Source: Lichenibacterium dinghuense
Lineage (GTDB): Bacteria > Pseudomonadota > Alphaproteobacteria > Rhizobiales > Beijerinckiaceae
Assembly: GCF_021730615.1 (NCBI RefSeq)
Contig: NZ_JAJLMN010000001.1
Span: 186,001 to 250,000, forward strand
Direction: 5' to 3'
DNA length: 64,000 nucleotides
Position 1 is the stretch's first letter, and every line of letters starts with the position of its first letter. Positions 24,992-41,223 of this stretch are shown here, piece by piece. A program made the position numbers and the translations under genes. The notes beneath the pieces were generated by a model, which saw only the letters and a program-made list of their open reading frames with translations, did not search any database and was not told the DNA's origin.

Positions 24992-26313
24992 GCCGACACC
25001 GGGACGAGCGCCGCTTCGCCCGCGTCAGCGCCGGCGCCGGCCGGCGCCGCCGACGCGACGAGGCGCGCGGACAGGAGGAACAGGAGGGCCTGGACGAGGA
25101 ACACGGCCGCGTAGGCGGGCGCCGGCGCGCCTGTCAGCGCCGTGCCGCCCTCGACGAGGCCGGGCCCGAGCACGGCACCCGCGCCGAAGGCCAGCGCCTG
25201 CGCGGCGCCCCACACGCCCATGCGCAGGCCGGCGCGATCGGGCGCGCCGCGGCCCGCGAGGGTCATCATGGACCCCACGGCCGCCACCGCGAAGGTGCCG
25301 TTGCCGAAGCCGAGCAGTCCCAGGGCGGGGCGCAACGGGAAGCCGGGGATCGCGCCGGCCGCCGCGAGCCCGCACAGAACGGCGGCCGAGATCGCGCAGC
25401 CCGCCACCGCGCAGCCGCGCAGGAACCCGGGGCGACGCCGGCCCCAGAGCGCGCCGAGCGCCGCCACGGCCAGCATGCCGGCGAGGGCGCCCCCGTGCTG
25501 GAGGCCGGACAGCTTCGTGGTTTCGCCCGGCGTCAGGCCGAGCACCCGGCCCGCGAAGGGGTCGAGCACGAGGTCCTGCGAGCCGTAGGCCAGCATGGAC
25601 GCGAAGACGAAGAGCGTGAAGCGCCGCACGGGCGCCTCGGCCCAGACCTGCCGCAGCGCGGGCCGGAAGGCGACGCGCGCCGGCGCGGGCCCGCGCGGCA
25701 TCGGGACGCCCCGGCCTTCGAGGCCGAGCAGCGCCAGGGCGCTCAGCGGCAGCACGAGCGCGCAGACGGTCCCCACGACCCGCACGAGGCGCACCATCGA
25801 GAAGGGTTCGAGGAAGGCGCCGGCCGTGCCGGCCGTGACCGCGAAGCCGGCGATCATCATGATCCAGATCACCGCGGCCGCAGCGGCGCGGCGCTCCGGC
25901 GCGACCCGCGTGGCCGCCAGGGTCAGCAGCGCGGTGCCGGCGCTGCCGACGCCGAGCCCGACCAGAAGATAGCCCAGCGCCGCGGCGAGGAGACCGAGCG
26001 CGGGCGCGGCCGGGATCAGCGCCACGCCGGCCGCGGCCCCCGCACCGCCGGCCGACAGCGCCGCCATGCCGCCGAGGATCCAGGGCGTGCGGCGGCCGGT
26101 GCCGTCGGAGCCGTGCCCCCAGCGGGGCCGCAGCGCCTGCACGGCGTAGTGCGCGGCCACGAGCGCGCCGGGCACCACGGCCGGCAGGGCGAGCTCGACC
26201 ACCATGACGCGGTTCAGCGTCGTGGTGGTCATCACCACGACCGCGCCGAGCGAGGCCTGCACCAGCCCGAGCCGGGCGACGCCGAACCAGCCGAGGTGGC
26301 GGGCGGCGCTCAT
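24988..26313 (-). CDS. PucC/BCH2-family major facilitator, bacteriochlorophyll-linked membrane protein
   Basis: The 441-residue protein has about 12 hydrophobic segments. The opening GWFGVARLGLVQASLGAVVVMTTTTLNRVMVVELALPAVVPG holds the conserved T-x-N-R-V-M-V-x-E-L pattern of the BCH2/PucC family (excerpted below 20 residues: TTTTLNRVMVVELALPAVV). The family is thought to deliver or shepherd bacteriochlorophyll during light-harvesting complex assembly. The place between bchG and bchP is the standard position of the so-called bch2 or orf428 gene. A second family member, lhaA, lies at 38947. Four-base overlaps join both neighbours. Confidence 0.9.
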   Translation of the reverse strand: MSAARHLGWFGVARLGLVQASLGAVVVMTTTTLNRVMVVELALPAVVPGALVAAHYAVQALRPRWGHGSDGTGRRTPWILGGMAALSAGGAGAAAGVALIPAAPALGLLAAALGYLLVGLGVGSAGTALLTLAATRVAPERRAAAAAVIWIMMIAGFAVTAGTAGAFLEPFSMVRLVRVVGTVCALVLPLSALALLGLEGRGVPMPRGPAPARVAFRPALRQVWAEAPVRRFTLFVFASMLAYGSQDLVLDPFAGRVLGLTPGETTKLSGLQHGGALAGMLAVAALGALWGRRRPGFLRGCAVAGCAISAAVLCGLAAAGAIPGFPLRPALGLLGFGNGTFAVAAVGSMMTLAGRGAPDRAGLRMGVWGAAQALAFGAGAVLGPGLVEGGTALTGAPAPAYAAVFLVQALLFLLSARLVASAAPAGAGADAGEAALVPVSA

Positions 26314-27221
26314 CCGATCACCAGGCCGCGCACCGCGAAGGCGGCGACCAGCATGCCGAGCACGGACAAGCCGGTGCCGGACGCGTTGTAGCGGGGAGCC
26401 TCGCCGCGCGGGTCACGCAGGAAGCGCGGCATCAGGGCGAGCTGCGCGGCGGTGAGGGCCGCGATCGCCAGGGCGTAGGGCGCGCGGCCCCATTCGAGCA
26501 ACAGCAGCGCGACCGCGACCTGCGGCAGCGCCATGGCGGCGCAGGCGACGCGCGCGGCGTTCCGGACGCCGAGCTGCACGGGCAGCGACCGCACACCCAT
26601 GCGGCGGTCGCCCTCGACGGACTTGAAGTCGTTCAGCGTCATGATGCCGTGGGCGCCGAGGCTGTAGAGCAGCGCCAGCGCGAGCACCCGGCCGTCCGGG
26701 GCCGTGCCGGCCACGACGGCGGCGCCCGCCAACCAGGCCAGCCCCTCGTAGGACAGAGCCACGGCGGCGTTGCCGAGCCACCCATTGGCCTTGAGCCGCA
26801 GCGGCGGGGCGCTGTAGGCCCAGGACAGGGCCGTGCCGAGGGCCGCCGGCACGAGCACCCAGCGGCCGAAGGCGGCGGCGACCGCCAGCGACAGCGCCGA
26901 GGCGACCACCGCGATGGCGAGACCCCAGTGGCCGGGCACGCGGCCCGAGGGGATGGGGCGGTTCGGCTCGTTGACGGCGTCGACGTGCCGGTCGAACCAG
27001 TCGTTGACGGCCTGGCTGGCGCCGCAGAGCAGCGGGCCCGCCAGCACCACGCCGCCCAACATCAGCCCGATCTGCGACGGCAGGGTGAGGCCGCCCGAGA
27101 CGAGGCCGCAGCCGAAGGCCCACATCGGCGGAAACCAAGTGATCGGCTTCAGCAGTTCCAGCACTGCCGCCGGGGTCGGACGGTCGACGGCGGCGGGGGC
27201 CAGGACGGAGTGGTCTCGCAT
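26310..27221 (-). CDS. bchG: Bacteriochlorophyll synthase (bacteriochlorophyllide geranylgeranyltransferase)
   Basis: The 303-residue polytopic UbiA-family prenyltransferase starts at the ATG at 27221, about 30 bases from a PpsR box. The first Asp-rich motif is NDWFDRHVDAVNEP (residues 73-86) and the second is NDFKSVEGDRRMG near residue 205. Both would bind the Mg-diphosphate of geranylgeranyl pyrophosphate. It esterifies bacteriochlorophyllide a at the membrane. An upstream ATG/GTG extension to 27299 would run through the PpsR box and was rejected. Confidence 0.95.
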   Translation of the reverse strand: MRDHSVLAPAAVDRPTPAAVLELLKPITWFPPMWAFGCGLVSGGLTLPSQIGLMLGGVVLAGPLLCGASQAVNDWFDRHVDAVNEPNRPIPSGRVPGHWGLAIAVVASALSLAVAAAFGRWVLVPAALGTALSWAYSAPPLRLKANGWLGNAAVALSYEGLAWLAGAAVVAGTAPDGRVLALALLYSLGAHGIMTLNDFKSVEGDRRMGVRSLPVQLGVRNAARVACAAMALPQVAVALLLLEWGRAPYALAIAALTAAQLALMPRFLRDPRGEAPRYNASGTGLSVLGMLVAAFAVRGLVIG

Positions 27222-27250
27222 GGCGGCATGCTGGTGCAGCCCCGGAATGT

Positions 27251-27268
27251 TGTCAACTTGCCTTGACA
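27251..27268. promoter_or_regulatory. PpsR/CrtJ box upstream of bchG
   Basis: TGTCAACTTGCCTTGACA is an exact TGT-N12-ACA palindrome, the known PpsR/CrtJ recognition pattern. It lies 30 bases upstream of the bchG ATG. On the bchG strand it contains TTGACA, a possible -35 element, so repressor binding would block sigma factor access. Confidence 0.85.
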
Positions 27269-27392
27269 CTCCGGGGTGCGCCGGTCGGAGCCCCGACAAT
27301 CCGGATGAGGCCTCGGCGCCGGATCACGATAGCGTGTTGGTGCAGTGCGAAGCGGATCGCGAGCGAGGGGGCCCGGCGCAGCCGGTCACGCC

Positions 27393-28865
27393 TCACGTGC
27401 CGTTCGTGGTGTCCGACGGCAGGTCCCCGAGGCCGTAGCGGCGGAGCTTGGAATACAGGCTCTGGCGGCTCAGCCCCAGCATCTCGGCCGCGGAAGCGCG
27501 GTTGTCCTGCGTCACGGCGAGGGCGGCCTCGATGCACAGCTCCTCGATGATGTCGGTGGCCTCGCGCACGATGTCGCGCAGCGGCACCCGGCCGACGAGG
27601 TCCGTCATCTCGCTCACGGGCCGCAGCGGCCGGCGTGCGTCGCCCAGCACGGGGCGTTCCGCCACCACGGGCCGGAACAGAAAGGCGTAGACGCGCTTCT
27701 CGTCGCGGTCCGAGACGGCCGCGGTGAGCTCGACGTCGCGCACGGCCCCGTACTGGCCGCGCAGCACCGTCGCGTAGCGGCGGATGGCGCCGTGGTCCTG
27801 AAGCCGCGACGTCAGCACGTTCATGTCGACGCCGTGGCGCCCGACGAAGCGCGCCAGCGACTCGGAGCGGATCTGGTTGGCGGTGGCGACGTCGACGAGG
27901 TCGAGGAAGGCCTCGTTTGCCTCGATGATGTCGAGGTCGCCGGTGGCGGTCACCATGGCTTCCGGCAGGTGGCTGAGCGCCCCCCAGGCGTCGCCGAGCG
28001 CGGAGGTGCCGTCCTGGGCCGCCCCGCCGGGGGAGAGGCGCAGCAGAAGCTGCGAGGGGCCGCCGCCGCGCAGCAGCCAAGCCGCCATCGACACCTCGGC
28101 CGAGGTCAGCCGCAGCCGGAGGTTCGCGCAGGACGACTGGCCCAGGGCGCGCGCCGCCGCGGCGCAGTCCGCCACGGCGTTGGCGTTCTCGTCGTGGAAC
28201 AGCTCGTCCAGGGTCGAGCCCACGATGCGGCGCGCCACGCGGTGGAGCATGTCCTCGCCGGCCGGGTTGACCTCCGCGATCCGGCGGCTCCCGGCGTCGG
28301 CGATCAGCATGGCCTCGGTGGAGGTCTGGAACATCAGCCGGAACTGGGTTTCGGCGCTGCGGTAGAGCGCGTAGTCGCGCTCGACCGTGAGGTTGATGTC
28401 GACGAGCTGCTGCTGCAGCCGGGCGAGCCCGCGCAGGTCGCGCCCGAGCACGACGAGCTGGCCGTCCTTGGGCAGGCGCACGGCCACGTAGCGCACGGGC
28501 AGGTCATCGCCTCCTTCGAAGCCGTGGTTGATCTCGTGCCACGCGAGGCCGTCGCCGGCCGCGGTAGCCAGGAGCGCCGACGCCTTGCCCCGGCTCTCGA
28601 CCGTCACGGTGTCGATCAGCGGCCGGCCCACCCAGCTCCGGCCGATGCGGGCTCCGAGGTCGGGGTCTCCCACCGACACGTCGCGCACCACCCCGCCCGC
28701 GTCCAGCACGAGCGCGACGTCGCTGCTCGCGGTGACGAGCTGCGAGAAAGTTTCGGTCCCGAGCTCGTCCAACAGGGCGTCGGACGATTGGAACCCGTCG
28801 CTCGCATGTCGAGGGGCGGAGGTGCCGATCAAGAGTTTCGCCTTCACGCGGAGGTCAGGCGACAC
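27393..28865 (-). CDS. ppsR: PpsR/CrtJ aerobic repressor of photosynthesis genes
   Basis: The start was placed at a GTG (28865) with GGAG 6 bases upstream, giving 490 residues against about 465-480 for known PpsR. The frame is open to 29009, but that would overlap aerR by 71 bases. It shows the PpsR layout: an N-terminal PAS-like region, a Q-linker with coiled coil near LQQQLVDINLTVERDYALYR, two PAS domains (about residues 190-400), and a Fis-type helix-turn-helix at the C terminus (RASAAEMLGLSRQSLYSKLR). Cys444, just before the HTH, matches the redox-active C-terminal cysteine of Rhodobacter PpsR. It should bind the three boxes listed here. Confidence 0.93.
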   Translation of the reverse strand: MSPDLRVKAKLLIGTSAPRHASDGFQSSDALLDELGTETFSQLVTASSDVALVLDAGGVVRDVSVGDPDLGARIGRSWVGRPLIDTVTVESRGKASALLATAAGDGLAWHEINHGFEGGDDLPVRYVAVRLPKDGQLVVLGRDLRGLARLQQQLVDINLTVERDYALYRSAETQFRLMFQTSTEAMLIADAGSRRIAEVNPAGEDMLHRVARRIVGSTLDELFHDENANAVADCAAAARALGQSSCANLRLRLTSAEVSMAAWLLRGGGPSQLLLRLSPGGAAQDGTSALGDAWGALSHLPEAMVTATGDLDIIEANEAFLDLVDVATANQIRSESLARFVGRHGVDMNVLTSRLQDHGAIRRYATVLRGQYGAVRDVELTAAVSDRDEKRVYAFLFRPVVAERPVLGDARRPLRPVSEMTDLVGRVPLRDIVREATDIIEELCIEAALAVTQDNRASAAEMLGLSRQSLYSKLRRYGLGDLPSDTTNGT

Positions 28866-28938
28866 CCGCTCCGATGGGCTGCTTGAGCCTCGAATTAAGA
28901 TAAGTGGCCTCGCCGCGAATGCGAAGCCCTCGTTTTGG

Positions 28939-29811
28939 TCAAACCGGCCGGACCGCTGCCCCATCCGCGTCAGTCTGCCCCGAAAGCGCCTCCGCCTTCT
29001 GCACGGCATCGGCGGCGTCGCGCGCGACGGCGTCGAAGCCCGTGCGCCGGTGCAGGTCGGGATCGAGCAGGAAGGCCGGGCCGCCGGCCAGCAGCGCCAC
29101 GTCCCGCGCGAGCGAGGCGCGGCGCAGCGCCTCGACCTGGGCGGGCAGCGCGGCCAGGAACCTGTCGCCGGCGACCGACAGGCCGACCGCGGTGAAGCGC
29201 TCGCACCGGACCAGGGTGAGGAGGTCGTCGAAGGCGATGCGCGGCTCGAAGGTGACGCTCCAGCCGGCGCGGCGGAAGAAGGCGGCCACCACGGACAGGC
29301 CGAAGACGTGCTGCTCGCCCGGCACGGGGGCCAGCAGAATCCGCCTGGCCCCCGACCTGTCGGGCGCGCGGGCGCCGAAGTCGGGGCCGAGCGCCCGCAT
29401 CACGCCCTGCAGGCGGCCGAGGCCGGCCGTGACGTCGAGAAAGCTCAGCTTGTCGTCGAGCCACAGGTCGCCGAGCCGGCGCGCCGCGGGCGACAGGAGG
29501 TTCAGCACCACGGCATCGACCGTCAGGCCCCCGGCCCGCAGGGCGTCGACGTGCGCGAGGAGGCCCGGCACGGCCACGGCCAGCACCATGTCGGAGAAGG
29601 CGGCTACCTGCGGCGGCGCCACATCGTCCGCCGTCGCGGCACCGCCGACATCCCGGACGCTCTCGGACAGGCGCGGCACCACCCGGCTCAGGATGGTCCG
29701 GCGCAGGTCGCGCCGCCAGTCGGCGTGATCCACGGCGGGCAGCTCGTGCTCCCGACCCGCGAACGGACGATCCTGGGAGACGAGACGCCTCCTGTAGCCC
29801 TGCTGCTCCAT
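28939..29811 (-). CDS. aerR: AerR/PpaA cobalamin-binding antirepressor
   Basis: The 290-residue protein runs from the ATG at 29811; a GTG at 29847 is possible. It lies directly upstream of ppsR on the same strand, the standard arrangement. The C-terminal half is a B12-binding domain of the SCHIC type. The motif PGEQHVFGL (residues 164-172) contains the His168 expected to coordinate cobalamin; Glu-x-His-x-x-G is shared with AerR and AppA C-terminal domains. AerR modulates PpsR/CrtJ binding in a light- and B12-dependent way. There is no BLUF domain. Confidence 0.9.
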   Translation of the reverse strand: MEQQGYRRRLVSQDRPFAGREHELPAVDHADWRRDLRRTILSRVVPRLSESVRDVGGAATADDVAPPQVAAFSDMVLAVAVPGLLAHVDALRAGGLTVDAVVLNLLSPAARRLGDLWLDDKLSFLDVTAGLGRLQGVMRALGPDFGARAPDRSGARRILLAPVPGEQHVFGLSVVAAFFRRAGWSVTFEPRIAFDDLLTLVRCERFTAVGLSVAGDRFLAALPAQVEALRRASLARDVALLAGGPAFLLDPDLHRRTGFDAVARDAADAVQKAEALSGQTDADGAAVRPV

Positions 29812-31921
<2,110 letters not shown>

Positions 31922-33258
31922 CGCCATGCAGCTCTCCGTCTGGACCTACGAAGGCCCGCCCCACGTCGGCGCGATGCGGGTCGCGACCGCCATGTCGGGC
32001 GTCCACTTCGTGCTGCACGCCCCGCAGGGCGACACCTACGCCGACCTGCTCTTCACCATGATCGAGCGGCGGGACGCGCGCCCGCCGGTCACCTACACGA
32101 CGTTCCAGGCCCGCGACCTCGGCGGCGACACGGCCGAGCTGTTCCAGACGACGCTCGCCGACGCCTACGCGCGGTTCTCGCCGCAGGCCCTGCTGGTCGG
32201 CTCGTCCTGCACGGCCGAGCTGATCCAGGACGACCCCGGCGGCCTCGCCCGCGCGCTCGACCTGCCGGTGCCGGTCATCCCGCTGGAGCTCCACTCCTAC
32301 CAGCGCAAGGAGAACTGGGGCGCGGCGGAAACCTTCTACGCGCTCGTCCGCGCGCTGGCGGGGAAGAGCGGCGCGCCGCGCGCCGACGCCCGCCCGAGCT
32401 GCAACGTCCTCGGCCCCACGGCGCTCGGCTTCCGCCACCGCGACGACGTGGTGGAGGTGCGCCGTCTCCTCAAGAGCATGGGTGTCGCGGTGAACGTGGT
32501 GGCGCCGCTCGGCGCCTCGCCGGCCGACGTGGCGCGGCTCGGCGATGCCGACTTCAACGTCGTGCTCTACCCCGAGATCGCCGGCACGGCGGCGCGCTGG
32601 CTGAAGAAGACCTTCGGTCAGCCGATAGTCGAGACCGTGCCGATCGGCGTCAAGGCCACGGAGCGATTCATCGCCGAGGTCGCGGCCCTCGCCGGGGTCG
32701 ACCCCGCGCCGGCCCTCGCCGCGGGGTCGCGGCTGCCGTGGTACTCGCGCTCGGTCGACTCCAACTACCTCACCGGCAAGCGCGTCTTCGTGTTCGGCGA
32801 CGCCACCCACGCGGTGGCGGCGGCCCGCGTGGCGCGCGACGAGTTCGGCTTCGCGGTCGTGGGCCTCGGCACCTATTCGCGCGAGCAGGCCCGCGAGGTG
32901 CGCGCCGCCGCGGCCGAGTTCGGCCTCGACGCGCTGATCACCGACGACTCGCTTGAGGTCGAGGCCGCGATCGTGGCGGCGGCGCCGGAGCTGGTGCTCG
33001 GCACCCAGATGGAGCGCCACGTGGCGAAGCGCCTGCGCGTCGCCTGTGCGGTGATCTCGTCGCCCGTCCACGTGCAGGACTTCCCGGCCCGCCACTCGCC
33101 GCAGATGGGGTTCGAGGGCGCCAACGTGCTCTGGGACACCTGGGTCCACCCGCTGATGATGGGGCTGGAGGAGCACCTCCTCGGCATGTTCCGCGAGGAC
33201 CGCGAGTTCCACGACGGCGCGGGGGCCTCGCACCTGGGCGCCTCGCACGCGGCCGGGT

Positions 33259-33424
33259 CCGTCCTCCTCCCCACTGGGGGGAATCGGGCACCCATCCCGG
33301 CGAGCCGGGATGGGACCCGGGTGTCCGCGCAGCGGAAGGATGAGGGGGAAAGCGCCGCGCGTGCTTCAAACCCCTCATTCGTCCCGACTTCGTCGGGCCA
33401 CCTTCTCCCCGTTGGGGAGAAGGG
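33259..33424. repeat. Palindromic repeat element (copy B) inserted in frame inside bchB
   Basis: The right end is CCTTCTCCCC-GTT-GGGGAGAAGG (33401-33423, 10-bp stem), the same palindrome as in copy A at 20950-20972. Inner inverted arms GGATGAGGGGG (33338-33348) and CCCCTCATTC (33371-33380) match the inner arms of copy A. The left end is a degenerate version (CCTCCTCCCC...GGGGGGA). An additional perfect 10-bp hairpin, CCCATCCCGG-CGAG-CCGGGATGGG, lies at about 33290-33314. All of it is read in the bchB frame without a stop codon. Confidence 0.85.
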
Positions 33425-33567
33425 CGAACCCGCTCAGATCCTCTGGACCCCCGACGCCGAGCGCGAGCTGAAGAAGATCCCCTTCTTCGTGCGCGGCAAG
33501 GCGCGCCGCAACACCGAAGCCTTCGCCGAACTCGGCGGCCTCGCCGAGATCACGCTGGAGACGCTGT

Positions 33568-38239
<4,672 letters not shown>

Positions 38240-38240
<1 letters not shown>

Positions 38241-38950
38241 TGTCCATGACCTTGGAAACCCGCAGCTACGAGGCGCGCCGCTCGCAGATCGAGACCTATT
38301 TCGACCGCACCGCGGCCGAGACCTGGCGGCGCCTGACCTCAGACGCGCCGGTGTCCGGCATCCGCGCCACCGTGCGGGCCGGACGCGACCGCATGCGCGC
38401 GACCCTTCTGTCGCGCCTGCCCGCCGACCTCCACGGCCGCCGCGTCTTCGACGCCGGCTGCGGCACCGGCGCGCTGGCCATCGAGGCGGCGCGGCGCGGC
38501 GCCGAGGTCGTGGCGGTCGACATCTCGCCGACGCTGATCGGCTTCGCCCGCGAGCGGGTCCCGGCCGGCCTCGCCGGCTCGGTCCGCTTCGAGGCCGGCG
38601 ACATGCTGGCGGGGCGGCACGGCCGCTTCGACCACGTCGTCGCCATGGATTCGCTGATCCACTACGACCTCGCCGACATCGTCCGCATGGCGGAGCGGCT
38701 GAGCGCGGTGGCGGACGAGACGCTGCTCTTCACCTTCGCGCCGCGCACGACGCTGCTCGCCGCCATGCACGCTGTCGGCCGGCTGTTCCCGCGCGGGGAG
38801 CGCTCGCCCTCGCTGGTGCCGGTGGCCGAGGCCGGCCTGCGCCGCCGCCTCGCCGCCGCCCCGGCGCTGTCGAACTGGGAGGCGGGTTGGAGCGAGCGGA
38901 TCGCCTCCGGCTTCTACACGAGCCAGGCCCTGGAGCTCGTGCGCCGATGA
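38240..38950 (+). CDS. bchM: Mg-protoporphyrin IX methyltransferase
   Basis: This is a 236-residue class I SAM-dependent methyltransferase. The glycine-rich SAM motif is DAGCGTGAL at residues 71-79, followed by VVAVDISP (motif II). The start QIETYFDRTAAETWRRLTSD is typical of BchM/ChlM. It methylates the 13-propionate of Mg-protoporphyrin IX, providing the substrate for AcsF, which is encoded 4.5 kb downstream in the same operon. The ATG overlaps the bchL stop; a second ATG at 38246 is also possible. Confidence 0.94.
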
Positions 38951-40401
38951 AGCCGCGCGCCCTCGCCCCCCTCTCCCTGCTGCGCTCCGTCGCCCGCACG
39001 GTGCCGTTCGGCGACGCCGGCACGGCCGAGCTGCCGCTCGGGCGGCTGCTGCGGCTGTCGCTGTTCCAGGTGTCGGTCGGCATGGCGCTGGTGCTGCTCA
39101 ACGGCACGCTGAACCGCGTCATGGTGATCGAGCTCGGCCTGCCGGTCTCCTTCGTGGCCTTCCTGATCGCCCTGCCCCTCGCGGTCGCGCCGTTCCGCGC
39201 CCTGATCGGCCAGAAGTCGGACCACCACCGCTCGATCATCGGCTGGCGCCGCGTGCCCTACGTGTGGATGGGCACGCTGCTGCAGTTCGGCGGCTTCGCG
39301 CTGATGCCCTTCGGGCTCCTCGTGCTGTCCGACCACGACCCGCGCACCACGGCGGTCGGCCACATCGGCCTGTCGCTGGCCTTCATCCTGGTCGGCGCGG
39401 GGCTGCACATGGTGCAGACCGCCGGCCTCGCGCTGGCGACGGACCTCGCCCCGCCCGCGTCGCGCCCGCGCGTCGTGGCGCTGCTGTATTCCATGCTGCT
39501 CGTCGGCATGGTGGTCAGCGCGCTGCTGTTCGGCTGGCTGCTGCGCGACTTCGACGCCACGCGGCTGATCCGCTGCATCCACGCCGCGGCGCTCGCCACC
39601 TTCCTGCTCAACACGGTCGGCGTGTGGAACCAGGAGCGGCGCACCGCGCGCAAACCCGGCTCGCCCGAGCCCGTGCCGACGCTCGCCCAGTCGTGGCGCG
39701 CGCTCGACCGCAAACGGCACCCCGTGCGCCTGCTCGGTGCGCTGGCGCTCGGCACCGCGGCCTTCGGCATGCAGGACGTGCTGCTGGAACCCTACGGCGG
39801 CGCCGTCTTCGGCCTCTCGGTGTCCGGCACGACGCTGCTAACCGCGCTCCTGGCCGCGGGTACGCTCCTCGCCTTCGCGCTCGCGGCCCGCATGCTGAAC
39901 CGCGGCGCCGACGCGCACCTCCTCGGCGCGCTCGGCCTCGCGGCCGGCATCCCGGCCGTGGTGGCGATGATCTTCGCCGGCGCGCTTCATGCGCTGTGGC
40001 TGTTCGAGCTCGGCACGGCCGGCATCGGCTTCGGCGGCGGCCTCTTCGCCGTCGGCACGCTCACGGCCGCCATGGCGCTCGGCGGCTCCCTGCGCAACGG
40101 TTTGGCGCTCGGCCTGTGGGGCGCGGTGCAGGCCACGGCGGCCGGCGTCGCCATCGCGGCCGGCGGCGGCCTGCGCGACCTCGTCGAGTCGCCCGGCGTC
40201 GCCGCCCTGCTCGGCCCCGCGCTCAGCGACGCCTCGGCCGGCTACGGCGTGGTCTACCACGTCGAGCTCGCGCTGCTTTTCGCCGGCCTCGCCGTCATCG
40301 GCCCCCTGGTGCGCCTGCCCGGCGCCGAGGCGGCGAAGCTCCGCCTCGCCGAGGCCCGCCGGGCGCGGGCCGCCGCCGACACCGTCCAGATCCAGAGCTG
40401 A
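38947..40401 (+). CDS. lhaA: Light-harvesting complex 1 assembly protein LhaA (PucC family MFS)
   Basis: The 484-residue protein has about 12 hydrophobic helices. The family patterns LLNGTLNRVMVIELGLPVS (near residue 55) and GQKSDHHRSIIGWRRVPYVW (near residue 92) identify PucC/LhaA. Its location between bchM and puhA is the classic lhaA (orf1696/F1696) position. It assists LH1 assembly, possibly by providing bacteriochlorophyll. The ATG overlaps the bchM stop by 4 bases. Confidence 0.93.
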   Translation: MKPRALAPLSLLRSVARTVPFGDAGTAELPLGRLLRLSLFQVSVGMALVLLNGTLNRVMVIELGLPVSFVAFLIALPLAVAPFRALIGQKSDHHRSIIGWRRVPYVWMGTLLQFGGFALMPFGLLVLSDHDPRTTAVGHIGLSLAFILVGAGLHMVQTAGLALATDLAPPASRPRVVALLYSMLLVGMVVSALLFGWLLRDFDATRLIRCIHAAALATFLLNTVGVWNQERRTARKPGSPEPVPTLAQSWRALDRKRHPVRLLGALALGTAAFGMQDVLLEPYGGAVFGLSVSGTTLLTALLAAGTLLAFALAARMLNRGADAHLLGALGLAAGIPAVVAMIFAGALHALWLFELGTAGIGFGGGLFAVGTLTAAMALGGSLRNGLALGLWGAVQATAAGVAIAAGGGLRDLVESPGVAALLGPALSDASAGYGVVYHVELALLFAGLAVIGPLVRLPGAEAAKLRLAEARRARAAADTVQIQS

Positions 40402-40419
40402 ACCGCGGAGCCCCGCACC

Positions 40420-41223
40420 ATGCCGCACGTCAATTTCACGCAACAGATCGACATACCGGAGGTGTTGTTCATCCTCTTCGTGCTGTTCTTCCTGGGGCTC
40501 GTCTACCACATCCGCCAGGAGGACAAGCGCGAGGGCTACCCGCTCGAGTCCGACCGCACGGACCGCACCGGCGGGCGCGTCCAGGTCGTGGGCTTCCCGC
40601 CCATGCCCAAGCCCAAGGTGTTTCTGCGCAAGTTCGGCGAGCCGATCCTGTCGCCCGGCCCGCGCCAGGAGCGGAACCTCGATGGCATCCTGGTGCCGCT
40701 GCACGACTTCCCCGGCTCCCCCTACGTGCCGACCGGCGATCCCCTGGTCGACGGCGTCGGCCCCGCCTCCTACGCGCTGAAGGAGGAGGTGCCGGACATG
40801 ACCTGGCACGGCGAGCCCAACATCCGGCCGCTGCGCAAGCTGCCCGAACACGCCGTGGAGGGCACCGAGACCAGCCCCATCGGCATGGACGTGGTGACGC
40901 GCGACGGCGTCCGGGTCGGCACCATCGCCGACGTGTGGATCAACGTGGCGGAGCTGTTCGGCACCTACTTCGAGGTTCAGGTCGCGCCGAAGTTCGGCGG
41001 CGACCGCGCCATCCTGCCCGTCGCCTTCGCGGACATCAGGCCGCGGGACAAGATGGCCGTGATCGGCATGCTCACCGCGCCGCAGTTCGCCCGCGTGCCG
41101 CGCCTCGCGGTGCCGGACATCATCAACTTCCGCGAGGAAGACCGGATCAACGCCTATTACGCGGGCGGCTACCTCTACAGCAAACCCCTGGAGAAGGGCC
41201 TGGAGTCGGGAGGGAAGGCATGA
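40420..41223 (+). CDS. puhA: Photosynthetic reaction centre H subunit
   Basis: The 267-residue protein has one N-terminal transmembrane helix (about residues 12-31, IPEVLFILFVLFFLGLVYHI), followed by the cytoplasmic PRC-barrel domain. The RQEDKREGYPLE sequence just after the helix and the KFGGDRAILPVAFADI segment match PuhA. It caps the L/M core, which is encoded elsewhere, and shapes the proton path to QB. It lies 18 bases after lhaA, and its stop overlaps the puhB start. Confidence 0.95.
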   Translation: MPHVNFTQQIDIPEVLFILFVLFFLGLVYHIRQEDKREGYPLESDRTDRTGGRVQVVGFPPMPKPKVFLRKFGEPILSPGPRQERNLDGILVPLHDFPGSPYVPTGDPLVDGVGPASYALKEEVPDMTWHGEPNIRPLRKLPEHAVEGTETSPIGMDVVTRDGVRVGTIADVWINVAELFGTYFEVQVAPKFGGDRAILPVAFADIRPRDKMAVIGMLTAPQFARVPRLAVPDIINFREEDRINAYYAGGYLYSKPLEKGLESGGKA

